The translations under genes were made by a program, and so were the position numbers. The notes beneath the pieces are model-generated. The model did no database searches, was not told the DNA's origin, and was given only the letters and a program-made list of their open reading frames with translations. Below, in pieces: positions 44,213 through 49,793 of a stretch of DNA of 49,793 nucleotides. The stretch comes from an uncultured Paracoccaceae bacterium (GTDB taxonomy: Bacteria; Pseudomonadota; Alphaproteobacteria; Rhodobacterales; Rhodobacteraceae), in contig CANNCO010000007.1 of NCBI GenBank assembly GCA_947503175.1, positions 1-49,793 of the forward strand. Direction: 5' to 3'. How positions within the stretch are numbered: position 1 is the first letter of the stretch; every line of letters begins with the position of its first letter.

Positions 44213-45190
44213 ATGACACGCGAGACGATGATGATGGACGATACGGCGCTGGATGCGGTCTGTCGTCAGGCGCTGCGGGACGAAGCTGCGGCTGTGGTGA
44301 GTTATGCCGAGCGGCCGGGCGATGCGCTGGTCCGAGCGGTGCGGCTGATCCATGAATCGACAGGTCCGCTGGTAGTGGCCGGGATCGGGAAATCCGGGCA
44401 TGTGGCCGGCAAGATCTCGTCCACGTTCCGGTCTATCGGTAAGACCTCGATCTTTCTTCATGCCGCCGAGGCGAGCCACGGAGATCTGGGCCTTGTGGCG
44501 CGGGATAGTGTGGTGCTGGTCCTGTCCAACTCCGGCGAGACGACGGAACTGTCGGACCTGCTGCATTACTGCCGCGAGCATGGAAATCCGATCATTGCGC
44601 TGACGGGACGCGAAGACAGCACGCTGGCGCATGCCGCGGAAGTGACGCTTGCCTTCGGACAGGTGGTGGAAGTTTGCCCGAACGGGCTTGCGCCGACAAC
44701 ATCCACGACGCTGTCGCTTGCCATCGGGGATGCCCTTGCGGTGGGGGTAACGCATCTCTTGGGCACGGCACCGGAGGACTTCCGGCGTCATCATCCGGGC
44801 GGCAAACTGGGCGCAATGTTGCTGACCGTGGGCGATCTGATGCATCGGGATGCGGCTTTGCCGGTTGTGGCGCCCGAGACGGATATGAGCGAAGCCGTTG
44901 TTATCATGAGTGAAAAGTCTCTGGGTGTGGCGATTGTCGCCGAAGATGCCCGTGTGCGCGGGATCATCACCGACGGGGACATGCGGCGGCATGCCCAAGA
45001 GCTTTGGTCGATGAAGGCGGGCGATATCGCGACGCCCGATCCGGTGACGGTCACACCCGAAATTCTGGTAAGCGATGCGTTGAAGCTGATGACGGAGCGG
45101 AAGATTACCGCCTGCATCGTGTGTGAGCCGGCCGGGCAGTTGGCCGGGCTTCTGCATATGCATGACATTCTGCGGGCCGGGGTGGTCTGA
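44213..45190 (+). CDS. kdsD: Arabinose-5-phosphate isomerase (KpsF/GutQ family)
   Basis: A 325-residue enzyme converting ribulose-5-phosphate to arabinose-5-phosphate for Kdo synthesis. An SIS sugar isomerase domain (GIGKSGHVAGKISSTFRSIG, VLSNSGETTELSDLL) spans about residues 40-180. Two CBS domains follow (about 205-325: ITDGDMRRH, LLHMHDILRAG). The start at 44213 has AGGG upstream; later ATGs are possible. It overlaps kdsB by one base. It could serve lipopolysaccharide or capsule Kdo. Confidence 0.93.
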   Translation: MTRETMMMDDTALDAVCRQALRDEAAAVVSYAERPGDALVRAVRLIHESTGPLVVAGIGKSGHVAGKISSTFRSIGKTSIFLHAAEASHGDLGLVARDSVVLVLSNSGETTELSDLLHYCREHGNPIIALTGREDSTLAHAAEVTLAFGQVVEVCPNGLAPTTSTTLSLAIGDALAVGVTHLLGTAPEDFRRHHPGGKLGAMLLTVGDLMHRDAALPVVAPETDMSEAVVIMSEKSLGVAIVAEDARVRGIITDGDMRRHAQELWSMKAGDIATPDPVTVTPEILVSDALKLMTERKITACIVCEPAGQLAGLLHMHDILRAGVV

Positions 45191-45963
45191 TGGAGGTCTG
45201 GATCGTGATCCCGGCGCGGTACGAGTCGAGCCGGTATCCGGGCAAGCCTCTGGCGGTTCTGAAGGGCCGTGACGGGGCGAAAACGCTGGTGCAGCGAACC
45301 TGGGAAACCGGGATGGCCGTTGATGGTGTCGCGCGGGTCATGGTCGCCACGGATGATGACCGGATCGCGGACCATGTGCGCGGGTTTGGCGGAGAGGTGG
45401 TGATGACCTCGGATACCTGCCGTAACGGGACCGAACGGGTGGCCGAGGCGGTCGCGGTATTGGACGGGGCGCCCGACTTGGTGATCAATCTGCAGGGCGA
45501 TGCGCCGCTGACGCCCGCGTGGTTTCTGGAAGACCTGATCGCCGCGATGGAGGCGCGGCCCGATATGGGGGCGGCGACGCCGGTTCTGAAATGCGACCCC
45601 GAAACCTATGCGATGTTCCGCGAGGATCGGGTGGCGGGCCGCGTGGGCGGGACCACGGCGGTTTTTGCGAATGATCGCCGCGCGCTTTACTTCTCGAAGG
45701 AAGTGATCCCCTATCTGCCGGACCCTGACGTGGAGGCGCCGCCGGTCTGGCACCACGTGGGCATCTATGCATATCGGCCCGATGCGCTGGCGGGGTACGT
45801 GGGTTGGTCGCCCGGGGTGCTGGAGGTGAACGAGGGGCTGGAGCAGTTGCGGTTTCTGGAAAACGGGGCCGCAATGCTGTGTGTCGAGGTGGATGCGCGG
45901 GGGCGGCAGTTCTGGGAGTTGAACAACCCGGTCGATGTGGCGCGGATCGAGAGTGTCCTTTAG
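45190..45963 (+). CDS. kdsB: 3-deoxy-manno-octulosonate cytidylyltransferase
   Basis: A 257-residue enzyme that activates Kdo as CMP-Kdo. The nucleotide-binding start IPARYESSRYPGKPL, the ATDDDRI segment and NLQGDAPL (active-site Asp) are diagnostic, with VWHHVGIYAYRPDAL later. Slightly divergent from E. coli KdsB, it might instead be a capsule-type KpsU, since it pairs directly with a KpsF-type gene. It is translationally coupled with kdsD (one-base overlap). Confidence 0.92.
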   Translation: MEVWIVIPARYESSRYPGKPLAVLKGRDGAKTLVQRTWETGMAVDGVARVMVATDDDRIADHVRGFGGEVVMTSDTCRNGTERVAEAVAVLDGAPDLVINLQGDAPLTPAWFLEDLIAAMEARPDMGAATPVLKCDPETYAMFREDRVAGRVGGTTAVFANDRRALYFSKEVIPYLPDPDVEAPPVWHHVGIYAYRPDALAGYVGWSPGVLEVNEGLEQLRFLENGAAMLCVEVDARGRQFWELNNPVDVARIESVL

Positions 45964-46006
45964 GTGGAGCGTTGCGGGACGCGCCAAGCGCGTCTAGCGT
46001 GATCCC

Positions 46007-47284
46007 ATGGACCTGACGCAGTCCCTGATCGATGAAGTGACCGGCCGGCGCGACGACATTGTGGCGCTGACGCAAGGGTTGGTTGCTATTCCGACGCTGA
46101 ACCCGCCGGGCCGGCATTACAGGGCGATCTGCAATTATCTGGCCGAGCGGCTGGCGGGCTCGGGATTCGACTGCACGTTCCTGCGCGCCGAAGGGACACC
46201 CGGGGATAGTGAAAAGTACCCGCGTTGGAACATCGTGGCGCGGCGCGAGGGCGCTGGGTCCGGCGCCTGCGTGCACTTCAACAGCCATACGGATGTGGTC
46301 GAAGTCGGTCACGGCTGGACCACCGATCCATTCGGTGGCGAGGTGAAGGATGGACGGGTTTACGGACGCGGGACATGCGACATGAAAGGCGGTCTGGCGG
46401 CGTCTATCGTGGCGGCAGAGGCATTTATCGCGCGCTGCCCCGGCTTTCGCGGGGCGATTGAGATTTCCGGAACCGCGGACGAAGAGACGGGCGGGTATGG
46501 CGGGGTCGCCTATCTGGCCGAACAGGGCTGGTTCGACCCGGACCGGGTGCAGCATGTGATCATCCCGGAGCCCCTGAACAAAGACCGGATCTGTCTGGGG
46601 CATCGCGGGGTCTGGTGGGCCGAGATCGAGACCCATGGGCGGATTGCCCACGGGTCGATGCCGTTTCTGGGCGACAGTGCGATCCGGCATATGGGGGCGG
46701 TGCTGGCGGAGATGGAAGAGCATCTTTACCCGCTGCTGGCCGGGCGGATGACGGAGATGCCGGTGGTGCCAGATGGCGCGCGGGCCTCGACCCTCAACGT
46801 GAATTCGATCCATGGGGGCGAGCCCGAACCCGAGCCGGATTTCACCGGGTATCCGGCGGCCTGTGTCGCCGACAGGTGCAAGATCGTTATCGACCGGCGG
46901 TTCCTGATCGAAGAGGGGATCGACGATGTGAAGCGGGAAATCCGCGACCTGATGGAGCGGGTGAAATCCGAACGGCCCGGGTTTTCATACGAGATCAAAG
47001 AGTTGCACGAGGTTCTGCCTTCGATGGCCGACCGGGACGCACCGGTTGTGCGCAGTACGGCGGCGGCGATCGAGCGGGTACTGGCGAAGGCACCGGATTA
47101 TATCTGTTCGCCCGGGACCTATGACCAGAAACACATCGACCGGATCGGGCGGTTGAAGAACTGCATCGCCTATGGGCCTGGCATTCTCGATCTGGCGCAT
47201 CAGCCCGATGAGTGGGTTGGGATCGACGACATGGTCGACAGCGCCGGTGTCATGGCGCTCGTGTTGGCCGACCTTTTGGCCTAG
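46007..47284 (+). CDS. M20 family peptidase/deacylase (ArgE/DapE type)
   Basis: A 425-residue zinc-dependent amidohydrolase. The metal-binding residues are H94 and D96 (NSHTDVVEVG), D125 (GTCDMKGG), E159/E160 (TADEETGG) and a final His in CIAYGPGILDLAHQPDEW. This family removes acyl groups from amino acids such as acetylornithine or succinyl-diaminopimelate. Length and motif order suit the acetylornithine deacetylase/succinyl-diaminopimelate desuccinylase type, but no arg or dap genes adjoin, so the substrate is open. It lies 43 bases after kdsB and overlaps the next gene, convergent, by four bases. Confidence 0.9.
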   Translation: MDLTQSLIDEVTGRRDDIVALTQGLVAIPTLNPPGRHYRAICNYLAERLAGSGFDCTFLRAEGTPGDSEKYPRWNIVARREGAGSGACVHFNSHTDVVEVGHGWTTDPFGGEVKDGRVYGRGTCDMKGGLAASIVAAEAFIARCPGFRGAIEISGTADEETGGYGGVAYLAEQGWFDPDRVQHVIIPEPLNKDRICLGHRGVWWAEIETHGRIAHGSMPFLGDSAIRHMGAVLAEMEEHLYPLLAGRMTEMPVVPDGARASTLNVNSIHGGEPEPEPDFTGYPAACVADRCKIVIDRRFLIEEGIDDVKREIRDLMERVKSERPGFSYEIKELHEVLPSMADRDAPVVRSTAAAIERVLAKAPDYICSPGTYDQKHIDRIGRLKNCIAYGPGILDLAHQPDEWVGIDDMVDSAGVMALVLADLLA

Positions 47285-47781
47285 CTTGCCGGTGCGAGGT
47301 GGGTTCTGAACAGCGCCTCGAGCTCATCGCGGCGACGGACGCCTTCGAGCACCTGAACGCGGCGGCCCGCGCCATCGAACAGGAGGAGCGTGACGTGGCC
47401 AACACCCTGCTGGGCTGCGAAAGCATTGCCTTCGGCGGTGGTGATATTGGAGACGAGGTAGTTCAGCGTGCCGTCGTCAAAGCTGCGGAGCGCGCGTCGT
47501 GTTTCGCGTTGTAGTTCGGTGCACATGCTGCAGGACGGGTCGTGAACCTGAACGATCGTGGGAATGCCGTTGCCGATCCTGGTCAGGTCCTGCTCGGAAA
47601 TCGTGGCGCGCACGGCATTGACAGAAAAGACCCCGGCGCCTCCGACAACGGCGACACCGATGATCCCGTTGCGCAGCAGGCGGAGCGTTGCGCGGCGGTC
47701 CTTCGAGACCTCGGGGACCGAGGTCTGATCCCGTTTGGAACGCGTGCTCTGTGCCTTGTTGCGGGATTTCGACTTCTTCAT
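47281..47781 (-). CDS. Membrane-anchored thioredoxin-like protein
   Basis: A 166-residue protein with a basic N-terminus, one membrane helix at about residues 38-55 and a periplasmic thioredoxin-like domain. Its redox motif is CSMC (C84-C87) within QVHDPSCSMCTELQRE, followed by GVGHVTLLLFDGAGRRV with a Gly-Val-Gly-His in place of the usual cis-Pro region. It is a thioredoxin-fold protein, perhaps a periplasmic reductant, but its partner is unknown. The very Lys/Arg-rich first 30 residues are unusual. Confidence 0.8.
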   Translation of the reverse strand: MKKSKSRNKAQSTRSKRDQTSVPEVSKDRRATLRLLRNGIIGVAVVGGAGVFSVNAVRATISEQDLTRIGNGIPTIVQVHDPSCSMCTELQRETRRALRSFDDGTLNYLVSNITTAEGNAFAAQQGVGHVTLLLFDGAGRRVQVLEGVRRRDELEALFRTHLAPAS

Positions 47782-47859
47782 TTCGCGATCCGGCCAAAGA
47801 ATTTGTATCGCGGATCATCGCCGGATCACTTGCGAACGCCAATCACGTTGGATGACGTC

Positions 47860-47895
47860 TTTGTCATGAGAGGCCGGTTTGTCATGAGAGGCCGG
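47860..47895. repeat. 18-bp perfect tandem duplication
   Basis: TTTGTCATGAGAGGCCGG occurs twice in direct succession (47860-47877, 47878-47895), 107 bases before the peptide-binding protein gene. It may be a recent slippage event or a doubled regulator site. Confidence 0.75.
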
Positions 47896-48001
47896 GTTTT
47901 CCGCATGCGGGCGGTTCAGAATGCGTTTCCATCGGCCCTTTTCAAACACCGGCGGGCTAGGCTAGCCTTCGGGGCATACACACCCAAGGAGACTTCTCAT
48001 C

Positions 48002-49477
48002 ATGTATGCGCGCCTACTTGCCTCTGCGGCTGCCCTTGCACTTGCCGCCGGGACTGCGTTCGCCCAGCAAACCGATATCACCATCGGGATGCAGCTTGAG
48101 CCACCGAACCTCGATCCGACAGGCGGGGCCGCTGCGGCGATTGATGAGGTGGTCTATGCCAACCTGTTCGAGGGGCTGACACGCTATCAGTCGGATGGAT
48201 CGATCGCACCCGCGCTGGCCGAAAGCTGGGAGATTTCGGAGGACGGGCTAGTCTATACCTTCACGCTGCGTTCGGGGGTCACGTTTCACGATGGCACGAC
48301 GCTGACGGCGGAAGATGTGAAGTTTTCGCTGGATCGTGCGCGGGCCGAGGATTCGACCAATGCGCAGAAGGCCCTGTTTGCGGGCATTGCGGACGTAGCG
48401 GTTGTGGATGATCTGACCGTTCAGGTTGCGCTGTCATCGCCGAATGGCGGGTTTCTGACCAATCTGGCATGGGGCGATGCGGTGATCGTCGCACCCGAAA
48501 GTGTCGAGCAGGCCGCGACGGCCCCGGTCGGTACCGGCCCTTTCCGGTTCACGGATTGGGTGCAGGGGGACCGGGTCGAACTTGAGCGGAACCCCGACTA
48601 TTGGGGCGAGGCTCCGGCGCTTGAGACGGCGACCTTCAAGTTCATCTCGGACCCGACCGCTGCATTCGCGGCGATGATGGCAGGCGACATAGATGCTTTC
48701 CCGGGCTATCCGGCGCCGGAAACGCTGGTTCAGTTCGAGGCCGACCCGCGGTTTCAACTGCTGATCGGGTCGACGGAAGGCGAGACGATCCTGTCGACCA
48801 ATAACAAGTCCGAAGCCCTGTCGGATATCCGGGTGCGGCAGGCTTTGGCCCATGCGATCAACCGGCAGGAGATCATCGACGGGGCGATGTTCGGCTATGG
48901 TACGCCCATCGGCACGCATTTCGCGCCGCATCATCCCGATTATGTCGATCTGACCGGCCAGTCGGACCATGATCCCGAGAAGGCGCGGGCGCTGCTGGCC
49001 GAGGCAGGCTATGGAGACGGGCTGACACTGACGCTGAAGCTTCCGCCGCCCTCCTATGCCCGGCGTGGGGGCGAGATCATCGCGGCGCAGCTGCGCGCTG
49101 TGGGGATCGAGACCGAGATATCGAACCTCGAATGGGCGCAGTGGCTGGAGCAGGTGTTTCGCGGCAAGGATTTCGACCTGACGATTGTCAGTCATACCGA
49201 GCCCATGGATATCAATATCTATGCGCGGCCGGATTACTACTTTCAGTATGACAACCCGGATTTTCAGGCGTTGATGGCGGATCTGGATGTGGCCACCGAT
49301 CCCGGTGAGCGGTCGGAGATACTGAAGACGGCGCAGACGGTGATCGCCGACGACTATGTGAACGGGTATCTTTTCCAGCTAGCGCGGACCGGCGTTGCGA
49401 ATGCGAAGATCGAAGGGCTGTGGCTGAACGCACCGACGCAGGCCAATGACCTGAGCGGGGTGCGCTGGGTCGAGTAG
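48002..49477 (+). CDS. ABC transporter substrate-binding protein, peptide/opine family 5
   Basis: A 491-residue periplasmic solute-binding protein (SBP_bac_5, DppA/OppA-like). A signal peptide is cut after AFA (residue 21). Family blocks include LDPTGGAAAAIDEVVYANLFEGL, LAESWEISEDGLVYTFTLRSGVTFHDG, VGTGPFRF and a C-terminal YDNPDFQALM. Substrates range over peptides, nickel and glutathione; this one is unassigned. AAGGAG lies ten bases before ATG 48002. The permease and ATPase genes of the transporter do not follow; a terminator does. Confidence 0.93.
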   Translation: MYARLLASAAALALAAGTAFAQQTDITIGMQLEPPNLDPTGGAAAAIDEVVYANLFEGLTRYQSDGSIAPALAESWEISEDGLVYTFTLRSGVTFHDGTTLTAEDVKFSLDRARAEDSTNAQKALFAGIADVAVVDDLTVQVALSSPNGGFLTNLAWGDAVIVAPESVEQAATAPVGTGPFRFTDWVQGDRVELERNPDYWGEAPALETATFKFISDPTAAFAAMMAGDIDAFPGYPAPETLVQFEADPRFQLLIGSTEGETILSTNNKSEALSDIRVRQALAHAINRQEIIDGAMFGYGTPIGTHFAPHHPDYVDLTGQSDHDPEKARALLAEAGYGDGLTLTLKLPPPSYARRGGEIIAAQLRAVGIETEISNLEWAQWLEQVFRGKDFDLTIVSHTEPMDINIYARPDYYFQYDNPDFQALMADLDVATDPGERSEILKTAQTVIADDYVNGYLFQLARTGVANAKIEGLWLNAPTQANDLSGVRWVE

Positions 49478-49497
49478 AACGTGTTTGTCAGGAGATG

Positions 49498-49526
49498 AAA
49501 ACGCCCGGTCGATGACCGGGCGTTTT
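49498..49526 (+). terminator. Rho-independent terminator of the SBP gene
   Basis: A perfect 13-bp stem (49498-49510, 49514-49526) with a three-base loop ends in a T-tract. It lies 20 bases past the stop. The palindrome also carries A on the other side and may work in both directions. Confidence 0.9.
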
Positions 49527-49566
49527 TAGTTCTATCGGGACCGGACTGATGGCTGTGGCCGAACCG

Positions 49567-49586
49567 GCCCCCGTTATTCCGGGGGC
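49567..49586 (-). terminator. Hairpin after the Gly-rich gene, possible terminator
   Basis: GCCCCCG/CGGGGGC with a six-base loop lies 46 bases downstream of the minus-strand stop at 49632. A weak or absent T-run makes this a modest candidate. Confidence 0.35.
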
Positions 49587-49631
49587 ACGGCCCCTGCCGC
49601 GGGCATAGATGCCAGCACCCGTGTCGGCGGC

Positions 49632-49793
49632 TTAAGTGCCACCCGGGCGTCCGCCGCCATTCTGGCCGCCATTGCCCCCGTTACCGGTGCCGCCATTGCC
49701 ACCGTTGCCGGTGCCGCCGTTGCCGGTGCCGCCGTTGCCGGTGCCGCCGTTGCCGGTGCCGCCGTTGCCGGTGCCGCCGTTGCCGGTGCCGCC
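49632..49793 (-). CDS. C-terminus of a glycine-rich repeat protein (partial)
   Basis: Only the last 53 codons are in the window; the gene continues past the right edge. The reading frame is Gly-Gly-Thr-Gly-Asn repeated, ending GQNGGGRPGGT and a TAA at 49632-49634. The ribosome site, start and any N-terminal domains lie outside. Gly/Asn/Thr pentapeptide repeats of this type are flexible, low-complexity tails found on surface or secreted proteins; function is unknown. The alternative is a non-coding 15-bp repeat, but the intact frame with a stop codon outside the repeat supports coding. Confidence 0.6.
   Translation of the reverse strand, partial: GGTGNGGTGNGGTGNGGTGNGGTGNGGTGNGGNGGTGNGGNGGQNGGGRPGGT
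49710..49793. repeat. 15-bp tandem repeat (minisatellite)
   Basis: Five perfect copies of GGTGCCGCCGTTGCC (49710-49784) plus nine bases of a sixth run to the window edge, with degenerate copies from 49686. The 15-base unit keeps the reading frame, so copy-number change would only lengthen or shorten the protein tail. Confidence 0.9.

Noticed and set aside
49710-49793. CRISPR-like array at the right edge
   Set aside because: The repeats abut with no unique spacers and encode a pentapeptide; it is a coding minisatellite.

Overview
The window is high-GC chromosomal DNA from an alphaproteobacterium of the Rhodobacterales (Rhodobacter/Roseobacter type). The evidence is the gene content: a fused ATP sulfurylase/APS kinase, lgt-midA-pgeF, a methylmalonyl-CoA epimerase paired with a DUF1467 gene, DUF6455 proteins, and bacteriochlorophyll genes with PpsR and FnrL sites. 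I see no rRNA, tRNA, CRISPR array, prophage or insertion sequence. The genome is probably that of an aerobic or facultative anoxygenic phototroph, because bchE and bchJ are intact and carry the expected control sites.

Layout. 1-5.3 kb: sulfate activation (sat/cysC), a low-GC orphan, thioredoxin reductase divergent from an Lrp/AsnC regulator, and a Hint-domain protein. 5.3-6.1 kb: a small minus-strand transcription unit with a textbook terminator. 6.1-9.2 kb: the overlapping operon lgt-midA-pgeF, divergent from a UbiK-type gene. 9.4-13.9 kb: a YbjN protein, the overlapping set proC-csaA-hydroxyacid dehydrogenase, and a convergent tdk-MFS pair. 13.9-15.8 kb: an accessory-looking stretch with hairpins, an HTH protein, five 11-bp phased repeats, an orphan BrnA-type protein and a small ORF. 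15.8-20.5 kb: carB, with a palindromic element inside the coding sequence, and a GT87 membrane enzyme. 20.6-24.3 kb: a cyclopropane-fatty-acid synthase divergent from bchE-bchJ. 24.4-28.8 kb: aspS-GNAT, a small membrane protein divergent from a MarR regulator, and a response regulator. 28.9-32.4 kb: mce-DUF1467, then minus-strand EI24, nitroreductase, a small protein and a DCC oxidoreductase, then an M48 lipoprotein. 32.4-35.3 kb: a perfect FNR box followed by two four-cysteine DUF6455 genes, an unknown gene and malQ. 35.3-39.2 kb: a four-gene metal (probably Mn) ABC importer behind a Fur-family-like dyad. 39.3-44.2 kb: the DabA/DabB inorganic-carbon pump with a divergent LysR regulator. 44.2-47.8 kb: kdsD-kdsB (Kdo), an M20 deacylase and a thioredoxin-like protein. 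48-49.8 kb: an oligopeptide-type binding protein with a terminator, then the 3' end of a glycine-repeat gene that runs off the window.

Themes. Two separate places carry FNR-type boxes: one overlaps twin PpsR sites ahead of the oxygen-independent cyclase bchE, and one stands ahead of the DUF6455 pair. Low oxygen therefore probably controls both. The least explained structures are the helically phased 11-bp repeats at 14757-14806, the FNR-DUF6455 unit, the palindromic element translated within carB, and the small terminator-bounded unit at 5.6 kb. None is proven to be a new system. They are the best candidates I can see by reading.
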